Positions 38,501-44,965 of a stretch of 64,000 nt of DNA are shown here, piece after piece (position 1 is the stretch's first letter; the number at the start of each line of letters is the position of its first letter). Under the pieces are notes generated by a model. It was not told the origin of the DNA. It did no database searches and saw nothing but the letters and a program-made list of their open reading frames with translations. A program made the translations under genes and the position numbers. Source of the stretch: Elusimicrobiota bacterium (GTDB lineage Bacteria > Elusimicrobiota > Elusimicrobia > FEN-1173); the NCBI GenBank assembly GCA_016706425.1, contig JADJJR010000001.1, forward strand, positions 1,984,001-2,048,000, given 5' to 3'.

Positions 38501-39880
38501 GTAGGACAAGGGGGGCTCCCCGTTTTGACGCTGGGGCCAGCCCCAATGCGCGGGGCGGTCGGGCGATCGTTCGGCCTGCCGGCGCAACCGTTCCGTCAAT
38601 GTTTGAGCGGGCGGAACGCGGGCCCCGGGTGTTGTTTTTGTGGAGACCGCTTCCCGGACAAAGTCCACGAACCGCCGCGGGGCGTCGTGGGCGGCGAAAC
38701 TTTCGGAAAGACGTTGGGCCCGTTCGCGGTAACGCGGTTCCTCCAATATTTTTTTCACCGCGTCACGAACCGCCGCGGGGGTGACGTGATCGCTCCGAAG
38801 GGAGAGGCCCGCCCCGCTTCGCTCGATGGCCGCCATGGCCAAGTGCTGGTCGTTGTTGGACGGGATACCCACCACGGGGGTCCCCGCCGCCAACGCCTGA
38901 TAGGCCGCGGTGCTCCCGCCGCTGCACACCACCACCGCCGCGCGGCGGGACGCCTCCAGACCGGGCAGAAAATCCGAAACACGCACACGCGCCGAAGCGG
39001 GGACGGAAAATCGCCCCGCCGTGGCCACCCAAAGGTCCACCTCCAGACGGGCGAGTTCATCGACGATGCCCCGGCAATCGGGAACGTCGTTGGAAGACCC
39101 GAAACTGACATAAAGGACCGGGCGATCGCTGTCCCCCGCGGGAAGGGGAGCGGCGGAGGACGGCGACCAGAGGACGGGCCCCAAAAAACGGTGCGCCGCG
39201 GGCGGGTTCTTCAGCGGAATCAACTCCGGGGTATCGGCGTACAGGGTCCAATTCCCAAAAGTGTAAAACGTTCGGAAATCGCCAAAGGGCCGCAATCCCC
39301 TCCGGCGCCGAGCGCGGTTGAAGGGGGCCAAGAATCGTTTTTCGTAAAGCGGTTTCATCACGCGGTGCAGGACTTTGACGACCGGGAAGGGGAAAAACAA
39401 TTCGGCCAACCCCGGCGGGAGCAACCGGTAAAGGGCGGACCGTTTGTAATTGGGGACAGGGTCCTGCTTGTCCGCGCGGTGCGGGCTCCAGTACGCGTTG
39501 TTTAAATTCACCAACGGAATCCCCAAGGCCGGGGCGGTCACCGACAAACTCAACCGCGCGTCGCTCACGATCAAATCGGGAATCACATCCCGAATCAAGG
39601 CCTCTTCCTCGGCAATATAAGACGCCACTTGCTCGTCGTTGTAAGCCGAGCGTTCCCCGCTGACGGAGGAAATAAAGGCGTCATAGGAAATGCTCTCGAT
39701 GGGCCAATAACACAAGGACGGCTTGTCCTTGAAGAGGGTTTCAAAACGGTAGGCGCTGGCGAAATGGACTTCGCAGCCGGCGGCCGCCAACGCCTCGGCG
39801 AGGGCCAAGGGGCGGACCAGGTGGGCGAGTGTGACGGCCTCGGAAAAAAAGAGGACCCGCGCGAAAATGGTCTCTGGCAT
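35510..39880 (-). CDS. Giant fusion: GT1 glycosyltransferase, AMP-dependent acyl-CoA ligase, UbiB/ABC1 kinase-like domain
   Basis: A single 1456-codon frame joins three enzymes. Residues 1-415 are a GT-B glycosyltransferase of the UGT/MGT type (VVVCSGGSTAAYQALAAGTPVVGIPSNNDQ near 318-350). Residues 435-1010 are an acyl-CoA ligase-type adenylating domain: FTSGTTGEPKGIPYTH near 600, EAYGTSEN, YRTGDEGRW, IGRRSEFLKTSTG, and the catalytic-lysine region GEITANLKLRR near 983. Residues 1090-1456 are an ABC1/UbiB atypical kinase-like domain: the KxGQ-like motif reads KIAQ, and the A-rich loop AAASVSQIH, VAVKVRYPGI, NADPHPGN (about 1310) and FLDFGFCK (about 1325) follow. The domains look individually intact. 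A C10 tract (37338-37347) lies in the ligase part. It converges with the GMC gene. I know of no such fusion; activation and glycosylation of a lipid or isoprenoid is inference. Confidence 0.85.
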   Translation of the reverse strand: MPETIFARVLFFSEAVTLAHLVRPLALAEALAAAGCEVHFASAYRFETLFKDKPSLCYWPIESISYDAFISSVSGERSAYNDEQVASYIAEEEALIRDVIPDLIVSDARLSLSVTAPALGIPLVNLNNAYWSPHRADKQDPVPNYKRSALYRLLPPGLAELFFPFPVVKVLHRVMKPLYEKRFLAPFNRARRRRGLRPFGDFRTFYTFGNWTLYADTPELIPLKNPPAAHRFLGPVLWSPSSAAPLPAGDSDRPVLYVSFGSSNDVPDCRGIVDELARLEVDLWVATAGRFSVPASARVRVSDFLPGLEASRRAAVVVCSGGSTAAYQALAAGTPVVGIPSNNDQHLAMAAIERSGAGLSLRSDHVTPAAVRDAVKKILEEPRYRERAQRLSESFAAHDAPRRFVDFVREAVSTKTTPGARVPPAQTLTERLRRQAERSPDRPAHWGWPQRQNGEPPLSYGDLWGRVQSLAAALSDRGLQKGERVGFLSGVDPAWESLHMAVLLAGGAVVGLDINDAPDRLRAAARLADVRAWVVQDAKTLMEFRDLIPERGNRFVVLIRADEPAGPGQGAEAFVSLLNAYRGRTFAGAPPAPGDLATVIFTSGTTGEPKGIPYTHRQLVHAVRAIARAFHVLPVGFESLCWLPLSNLFQRIVNLCAVERAALLTFIPSPHQLMEAVPAVRPTLLIGVPRFFEKVEAGVQKSIAERPRWVRALFRAAQATGTIYQRSRSSGHKARFVLWPLFVILDWAVLRAVRERFGGRLRFLVSGAAPLGLKTMEFFEGLGLLVLEAYGTSENAIPLAMNRPWSFRFGTVGRPLGPNEVEIASDHEVMVKGPSLFAGYWAGATPPPRFEGAFYRTGDEGRWENGGFLRLIGRRSEFLKTSTGRRVTPGPIEQWFKELPFVDQAVVLGNGRKGPALLVTLDAQALGASGTQLSSDQEARAAEVLRAHAARLPPLARPLGILALNRAFSVVRGEITANLKLRRGIIEDHYRTALDDLYDRAVVDAPEGPPLFFLSAADVRARAVQSFTPLRRLRTWAPARWWGLGRFFLQAGAAYGRYAVRLLRRPWEYRELHKELFGVLFRSFRDAVGPLKGPLIKIAQTLSYLDMDLSPSARGLLTELQHRSPPLAADKIRAVVRRSLGQDPRDLFAEWSDAPLAAASVSQIHLARLKEGARVAVKVRYPGIDRIVKSDLRAVRAFLPLLARATGVRNVRENFEEAKKMLLAECDFRREAAFMDRFRSIFAEDPVISIPAVYHGYCSESVLTMDYVDGQTYAEFKATGTGADFDRAGQALVRFFDKAALQHGLFNADPHPGNYLFKNGRVYFLDFGFCKEWTPEFIGFWKAQTRAVLKNDLPAFAEATKAMGVTNTDGTFNYGELLAGYRATLEKMLIDRKPFRFTPAFVREEGRVIFNKQLGGGKAVNPPEILAFSRLFWGQHAVLADLGARIDYSAFNTFLE

Positions 39881-39928
39881 TGCGTCGCCATTTTACAACA
39901 ATGGATTTTTAAATAATCCTCCCCCCCC

Positions 39929-39956
39929 TTGACTTTTCCCGGCATTATGGTATTCT
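39929..39956 (+). promoter_or_regulatory. Promoter of amtB-glnK
   Basis: TTGACT (39929-39934), a 16-base spacer and TATTCT (39951-39956), preceded by a run of eight C. Transcription would start about 39963, right before the first leader hairpin. Confidence 0.6.
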
Positions 39957-39965
39957 GTTGCCATT

Positions 39966-40042
39966 CCGGCACGGTGATGTGCCGGTGTTTCAACGGACAA
40001 CGAAAGTCCTTTTCGCTTTTGCGGAAAGGGCTTCTTTATTTT
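39966..40042 (+). promoter_or_regulatory. Candidate ANTAR-responsive attenuator in the amtB leader
   Basis: P1 is CCGGCAC/GTGCCGG (39966-39985) with the six-base loop GGTGAT. P2 is GGAC/GTCC (39995-40009) around AACGAAA, which contains an A1..G4 hexaloop pattern (AACGAA). The terminator is GTCCTTTTCGC (40006-40016), loop TTTT, GCGGAAAGGGC (40021-40031), with a U-rich tail to 40042. P2's 3' arm GTCC is also the base of the terminator's 5' arm, so stabilising P2 would disfavour termination. This is the layout of ANTAR targets. P1's loop lacks the canonical A1, and P2's loop is seven bases unless one A is bulged, so the match is partial. Confidence 0.55.
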
Positions 40043-40111
40043 CCGGTAACCCTGGGACAGCGACGTCTCCCAAAAAAATAAACGCGCCTTGCGCGATCTC
40101 AGGAGGATGTC

Positions 40112-41647
40112 ATGTTGTCACGGATCAAACGTTGTTTGAGGGGCGGGGGCCTCATCGCGTTCCTCGCCTTGAGCGGGGGCTTCGGGCCCTCGTTTATTCA
40201 CGCGGAGGACGCCACGGTTGCTTCCGCGACGGTTCAGGCGCCCACAGACGTCATCGCTGAAAAGTTGGCGGTCCTTGAAAAAGGCCTCGTCGACCGGAAA
40301 GTGGCCGCCGACACCCTGTGGGTGTTGGTCACGGCCTTCCTGGTCTTCTGGATGAACGCGGGGTTCGCCCTGGTGGAGTCCGGCATGTGCCGCGCCAAGA
40401 ACGCCGTGAACATTCTCTCCAAAAACTTCATCGTCTTCGCCATCAGTTCCCTCGCCTTTTACGTGTTGGGATGGGGCCTGATGTTCGGGGACGGCAACGG
40501 CTTCATGGGTCTCAAAGGCTTGTTCATGGTGACCGGGCCCGACAACAGCCCGGCAACAGGAGCGGCCTACTCCGGGGTCTACGGGTCCATCAACTGGACA
40601 GGGGTTCCCCTGACGGTGAAATTCCTGTTCCAATTGGTCTTCGCCGGCACCGCGGCCACCATCGTCTCCGGCTGCGTCGCCGAGCGGATCAAATACGTCA
40701 GCTTCATCGTCTTCAGCTTCCTCCTGGTGGGATTCGCTTACCCCATCACGGGCCACTGGATCTGGGGCGGCGGCTGGTTGGCGAAAATGGGCTTCTGGGA
40801 CTTCGCCGGCTCCACCGCGGTGCACACCGTGGGCGGCGTGGCGGGCCTGGCGGGCATCATGCTTCTCGGTCCCCGCATCGGCAAATACCGCGCCGATGGC
40901 ACCCCCAACGCCATTCCCGGCCACAATATGACTTCGGCCACCCTGGGCACTCTGATCCTCTGGTTGGGCTGGTTCGGGTTTAACCCCGGCTCCACCATGG
41001 CGGCGGATCCCGCGGCCATCGGCCACATCGCCAACACCACCAACCTCGCGGGCGCGGCCGGCCTTTTGACCGCCACCATCACCGCTTGGATGCTGATGGG
41101 AAAACCCGACTTGGGCATGACCATTAACGGCTGCTTGGCCGGGTTTGTGGCCATCACGGCGCCCTGCGCGTTCGTGACGCTGCCGGCCTCCCTGGTGATC
41201 GGCGCCATCGCGGGCGTGCTCGTGGTGTTCGCGGTGATGTTCTTCGACAAGTTGAAATTGGACGACCCCGTGGGCGCCCTGGCCGTGCACTTGTGCAACG
41301 GCGTGTTCGGGACCCTGGCGGTGGGTCTGTGGGCCAAGGACGGGATCACCGGCGTCGCCACCGGCAACGGGTTGTTCAATGGCGGCGGATTGAAGCTTCT
41401 GGGAATTCAGGCCCTGGGGTCCGCTTCGGTGATTCTCTTCACCCTGGTTGTGTCCTTGCTCTTCTGGGCGGTCATCAAAGCCACCCTAGGCATGCGCGTC
41501 ACCCGGGACGAAGAAATCCGCGGGTTGGACATCGACGAACACGGCATGGAAGCCTACGCGGGCTTCCAGATCTATATGACCGAATACGGCCTCGCTCCGG
41601 TGGGCGGCAAAGACTCCGAACCCGAGCCGGCGAAGGCGGGGAGGTAA
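40112..41647 (+). CDS. amtB: Ammonium transporter
   Basis: The 511-residue protein has a signal-like N-terminal hydrophobic stretch, an extra helical segment (about 45-65) and 11 Amt helices. Recognisable segments are VFWMNAGFALVESGMCRAKNAVNILSKN, the pore histidines in STAVHTVGGVAGLAG and ALAVHLCNGVFGTLAVGLW, and GWFGFNPGS. It conducts ammonium across the inner membrane and is gated by GlnK. An AGGAGG site lies six bases before the ATG at 40112. It is preceded by a leader of about 150 bases with an attenuator and followed four bases later by glnK. The gene pair is the standard nitrogen-limitation operon. Confidence 0.96.
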   Translation: MLSRIKRCLRGGGLIAFLALSGGFGPSFIHAEDATVASATVQAPTDVIAEKLAVLEKGLVDRKVAADTLWVLVTAFLVFWMNAGFALVESGMCRAKNAVNILSKNFIVFAISSLAFYVLGWGLMFGDGNGFMGLKGLFMVTGPDNSPATGAAYSGVYGSINWTGVPLTVKFLFQLVFAGTAATIVSGCVAERIKYVSFIVFSFLLVGFAYPITGHWIWGGGWLAKMGFWDFAGSTAVHTVGGVAGLAGIMLLGPRIGKYRADGTPNAIPGHNMTSATLGTLILWLGWFGFNPGSTMAADPAAIGHIANTTNLAGAAGLLTATITAWMLMGKPDLGMTINGCLAGFVAITAPCAFVTLPASLVIGAIAGVLVVFAVMFFDKLKLDDPVGALAVHLCNGVFGTLAVGLWAKDGITGVATGNGLFNGGGLKLLGIQALGSASVILFTLVVSLLFWAVIKATLGMRVTRDEEIRGLDIDEHGMEAYAGFQIYMTEYGLAPVGGKDSEPEPAKAGR

Positions 41648-41651
41648 TTCC

Positions 41652-41993
41652 ATGAAACTGATCATCGCAATGGTTCAACCGCACAAAGTGGCGGAGGTGA
41701 AAAAAGCCCTGGACGACGCCAACATCCACCTGATGACCGTCACCAACGTGCTCGGCTCGGGGCGGCAAAAAGGTTACACGGAGAGCTTCCGCGGCGCCAA
41801 GATGGAGGTCAACCTTCTGAAGAAGGTTCGCTTCGACATCGCCGTGAACGACGACTTCGTCGAACCCGCCATCGGCGCGATCACGAAGGCCGCCCGCTCG
41901 GGCAACATCGGCGACGGCAAGATCTTCGTGGTGCCCTTGGAGCAATGCGTCCGCATCCGCACGGGCGAGAAAGGGTCGGCCGCCATCGGCTAA
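41652..41993 (+). CDS. glnK: PII nitrogen regulatory protein lacking the uridylylated tyrosine
   Basis: The 113-residue PII protein has MKLIIAMVQPHKVAEVKKAL, the T-loop GSGRQKGYTESFRGAKMEV, and the ATP/2-oxoglutarate-binding GNIGDGKIFVVPLEQCVRIRTGE. By residue count it aligns without gaps to E. coli GlnB. Position 51, the uridylylated Tyr, is Met here, and Tyr46 is Phe; Tyr42 is the only T-loop tyrosine. Gln39 and Lys58 are kept, so effector binding should remain. Direct control of AmtB by effector-driven binding is expected, while GlnD-type uridylylation at the usual site is not. GGGGAGG lies before the ATG. Confidence 0.95.
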   Translation: MKLIIAMVQPHKVAEVKKALDDANIHLMTVTNVLGSGRQKGYTESFRGAKMEVNLLKKVRFDIAVNDDFVEPAIGAITKAARSGNIGDGKIFVVPLEQCVRIRTGEKGSAAIG

Positions 41994-42018
41994 CCCGCGA
42001 TTCATCGGCAGTTTAAAA

Positions 42019-42055
42019 ACTGACGGGCGTCATGGACGCCCGTCAGTTTTTTTTT
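42019..42055 (+). terminator. Intrinsic terminator between glnK and cydA
   Basis: A 13-bp stem, ACTGACGGGCGTC (42019-42031) with GACGCCCGTCAGT (42035-42047), has the three-base loop ATG and is followed by T run 42048-42055. An A-run precedes it. The cydA ATG (42063) begins only seven bases after the T-run. Confidence 0.9.
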
Positions 42056-42062
42056 GCATCCT

Positions 42063-43472
42063 ATGTCCATGGACATCCTCCTTCTTTCCCGGTTGCAGTT
42101 CGCTTTGACGATCATGTTCCATTACCTGTTCCCCCCGCTGACCATCGGGCTCGGCGCGATCCTCGTTTTCATGGAAGGCATGTACATGAAAACCAAGGAC
42201 CCCCAGTACGAGGCCATGGCCAAGTTCTGGACGAAGATTTTCGCCGTCAATTTCGCGGTGGGGGTGGCCTCCGGAATCGCCATGGAGTTCCAGTTCGGCA
42301 CGAACTGGGCCAATTACTCCCGGTTCGTGGGCGACGTGTTTGGTTCGGCCCTCGCCGCCGAGGGCATTTTCGCCTTCTTCCTCGAGTCGGGGTTCCTGGC
42401 CGTCTTGGTTTTCGGCTGGGACCGCGTGTCGGCCAAAATGCACTTCTTTTCGACCATCATGGTTTTCCTCGGTTCGGTGTTTTCCTCCATCTGGATCACC
42501 GTGGCCAACAGCTGGCAGCAGACCCCGGCGGGCTATAAGATCGTCGGCGAAGGGTTGGCCGCCCGGGCCGAGATCACCAGCTTCTGGGCCGTGGTCTTCA
42601 ACCCGTCCAGCGTCGACCGCTTGGTCCACGTCTGGCTCGGCGCCGGGGCCATGGGGGCCTTTTTCGTCATGAGCGTATCGGCCTACTACATCCTAAAGAA
42701 ACGCCACGTCGATATCTCCAAAAAGTCCTTCACCGTCGCCCTGGTTTTGGGGTTCCTCTGCAGTTGGGCCCAATTGTTTTCCGGTCACCACCAGGCCCGC
42801 GTGGTGGCCAAACACCAGCCGGCCAAAATGGCGGCCCTGGAAGGGCACTTCAAGACGGGGGCCAACGCCCCGTTGTATTTGATCGGCCACCCCGACGCGG
42901 CGACCGAAACCACGAAAGGGATCGCGGTGCCCGGCCTTCTAAGTTTCATGATTCACGGGAACAGGGCGACACCCGTTCCGGGGCTCGACCAATTCGCCAA
43001 GGAAGACCGCCCCCCCGTCGCCCTCACTTTCCATTCCTATCACATCATGTTGTGGACGGGGTTTTTGATGATGGCATTGACCGGGATCGCGGGTTTCCTC
43101 CGTTGGCGGGGGCGCCTCTTCGATAAGCGCGGCCTGTTGTGGGCCTTTGTTTTTGCCGTCCTGTTGCCCGTCGCCGCCAACCAACTGGGGTGGGTGGCCG
43201 CGGAGGTCGGCCGCCAACCCTGGATCGTCTACGGAATGTTGCGGACCGCCGACGCCTTGTCCCCGGTCGTCCAAGCCCACCAAGTCATGGCTTCCATCGT
43301 CATGTTCGGTCTTATTTACGCCTTGCTCTTCGCGGTGTGGATCATGGTGACGGACCACAAGATCAAAGAAGGCCCTGAAATCGGCACCGAGGGCGGACGA
43401 TCCGAAGGCGGATTTCTGAAAACGGCGGGCGGTCTGAAGGCCAAGGGGTCAATGACCGAGGCCAAGGAGTAG
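42063..43472 (+). CDS. cydA: Cytochrome bd-type quinol oxidase subunit I
   Basis: The 469-residue protein starts MSMDILLLSRLQFALTIMFHYLFPPLTIGLG, which contains the heme b595 ligand histidine. It has the glutamates of the proton/heme region (GIAMEFQFGTNW, ALAAEGIFAFFLESG), and HVWLGAGAMGAFFVMSVSAYYILKKRH near 186 with a heme b558 ligand. Its length suggests a short Q-loop form. It transfers electrons from quinol to oxygen with high affinity. ATG 42063 and ATG 42069 are both possible, and neither has a ribosome-binding site. The start codon follows the glnK terminator almost directly, so transcription may rely on read-through or on an unseen promoter within glnK. Confidence 0.93.
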   Translation: MSMDILLLSRLQFALTIMFHYLFPPLTIGLGAILVFMEGMYMKTKDPQYEAMAKFWTKIFAVNFAVGVASGIAMEFQFGTNWANYSRFVGDVFGSALAAEGIFAFFLESGFLAVLVFGWDRVSAKMHFFSTIMVFLGSVFSSIWITVANSWQQTPAGYKIVGEGLAARAEITSFWAVVFNPSSVDRLVHVWLGAGAMGAFFVMSVSAYYILKKRHVDISKKSFTVALVLGFLCSWAQLFSGHHQARVVAKHQPAKMAALEGHFKTGANAPLYLIGHPDAATETTKGIAVPGLLSFMIHGNRATPVPGLDQFAKEDRPPVALTFHSYHIMLWTGFLMMALTGIAGFLRWRGRLFDKRGLLWAFVFAVLLPVAANQLGWVAAEVGRQPWIVYGMLRTADALSPVVQAHQVMASIVMFGLIYALLFAVWIMVTDHKIKEGPEIGTEGGRSEGGFLKTAGGLKAKGSMTEAKE

Positions 43473-43474
43473 TT

Positions 43475-44491
43475 ATGGACCTCAATATTTTCTGGTTTGT
43501 TCTCTTGGGCGTTTTGATGGCGGGATACGCCATCTTGGACGGTTTTGACCTGGGGGTGGGCATCCTCCACCCCATGGCCAAAACCGACCAAGAACGGCGG
43601 ATTTTCATGAACGCCATCGGACCCCTGTGGGACGGCAACGAGGTCTGGCTGGTGACCTTCGGCGGGGCCCTGTTCGCCGCTTTCCCCCGCGCCTACGCCA
43701 CGATGTTTTCCGGCCTCTACACGGCCTTCATGCTCTTGGTGCTCTGTTTGATCCTGCGCGCGGTCTCCATGGAGTTCCGAAGCAAACGCGCGGGCCCCGC
43801 GTGGCGGGCTTTTTGGGATTGGTGTTTTTTTGGTTCCAGTTTGACGGCGATATTGCTTTTCGGCGCCGCCGTGGGGAATTGCCTGCGCGGCCTGCCCATC
43901 GGGTCGGACGGGGAATTGCGGATCGGCTTTTTGAGCCTGCTCAACCCCTATTCCGTTTTGGTGGGGGTGTTCACCATCGCGACGGCGGCCATGCACGGGT
44001 CGCTTTACCTGGGGCTCAAGACGGACGGAGACCTGCAACAGCGGATTCGGCGCTGGACCTGGCGACTCTTCGGTTTTTTCCTGATCACCTATTTGTTGAC
44101 CACCATTTTCACGCTGGTGGCCTTCCCCCGCGCCGTTGAAAATTTCAAACACCACCCCTGGGCCTGGGGGGTGGTGGTGCTGAACACCCTGGCGGTGGCC
44201 AACATCCCCCGGTCCGTTTTCAAGAACCGACCGCTCGAGGCTTTCCTCTCCAGCGCCGGGGCCATCGCCGCCTTTGTCTTCCTCTTCGGGTTGGCGCTTT
44301 TCCCGAACCTGGCGGTCTCGAACCTGGACCCGGCGGCGAGCCTCACAATCTACAACGCCGCCTCGTCGGAAAAAACCCTCAAGATCATGCGCCTCATCGC
44401 TTTCCTGGGCATGCCCTTCGTCCTGGCCTACACGGCGGTGATTTACTGGGTGTTTCGGGGAAAAGTGGAAATCGGCAAGTTCAGCTACTGA
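43475..44491 (+). CDS. cydB: Cytochrome bd-type quinol oxidase subunit II
   Basis: The 338-residue membrane protein begins MDLNIFWFVLLGVLMAGYAILDGFDLGVGIL and continues with IGPLWDGNEVWLVTFGGALFAAFPRAYA, diagnostic of CydB. It pairs with CydA two bases upstream to form the bd oxidase; AAGGAG lies at the end of cydA. No cydX-like small ORF or cydDC genes are visible downstream. Confidence 0.95.
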   Translation: MDLNIFWFVLLGVLMAGYAILDGFDLGVGILHPMAKTDQERRIFMNAIGPLWDGNEVWLVTFGGALFAAFPRAYATMFSGLYTAFMLLVLCLILRAVSMEFRSKRAGPAWRAFWDWCFFGSSLTAILLFGAAVGNCLRGLPIGSDGELRIGFLSLLNPYSVLVGVFTIATAAMHGSLYLGLKTDGDLQQRIRRWTWRLFGFFLITYLLTTIFTLVAFPRAVENFKHHPWAWGVVVLNTLAVANIPRSVFKNRPLEAFLSSAGAIAAFVFLFGLALFPNLAVSNLDPAASLTIYNAASSEKTLKIMRLIAFLGMPFVLAYTAVIYWVFRGKVEIGKFSY

Positions 44492-44965
44492 TTTTCAAGG
44501 GCAACCCGGGCAACAACCGCTTCCCTTCTTCCCATCAATCTTCAGACCGGAAGGTCATCGCCAGGAACCCGTCCGCCCCTGTTAGCCCGGATTCCCCAGT
44601 TGATCGCGAGGACCGGCCGGTCGCAGAGCTCCCGGCACCTGGTCACTCGCAGAGCGCGTGACACCTGGGACGCCAGAGGCGCTGACGCGGGGCGGCAGAG
44701 CCGCTGAGGCGAGACGGAAAAGACCGCCTTTTTTACGAACAAAAAATTGCCCGCCGTAGGCCGCTCCCTTGCGGCAATTCCGCTCGCGCGGTCGCGGGGA
44801 CTACGGACAACCTTTTTTGTGAAGGGTGCCGTGTGCCGGTGGCACACGAGGGGAAGGGCCGGATTTTCCGTCGTCCTGTCTGACAATTTAATGAATGGTC
44901 AGGACACTCCCGCCGTGACTTTTTGCGGCGGGGACGAATCCCGCGACGCAACGGGGGAATTCGGG
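44492..44965. other. 474-base convergent intergenic region with structured repeats, no gene seen
   Basis: This lies between convergent cydB and addA. I see no convincing protein. It holds degenerate GCAGAGC-containing repeats (44610-44715), a long cruciform-like element (44740-44819) and a perfect hairpin CGTGTGCC-GGT-GGCACACG (44830-44848). One or more of these probably end transcription from both sides. Confidence 0.5.
44740..44819. repeat. Long imperfect inverted repeat, three-way-junction-like, A-run/T-run flanked
   Basis: The outer arm CAAAAAATTG (44740-44749) pairs with CAA and TTTTTTG (44808-44819), and CCGTAG (44754-44759) pairs with CTACGG (44801-44806). Inside are the hairpins GCCGC-TCCCTT-GCGGC (44760-44775) and CCGC..GCGG (from 44780). 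The A-run on one side and T-run on the other would let it work as a bidirectional terminator between cydB and addA; a small structured RNA is the alternative. Confidence 0.5.
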
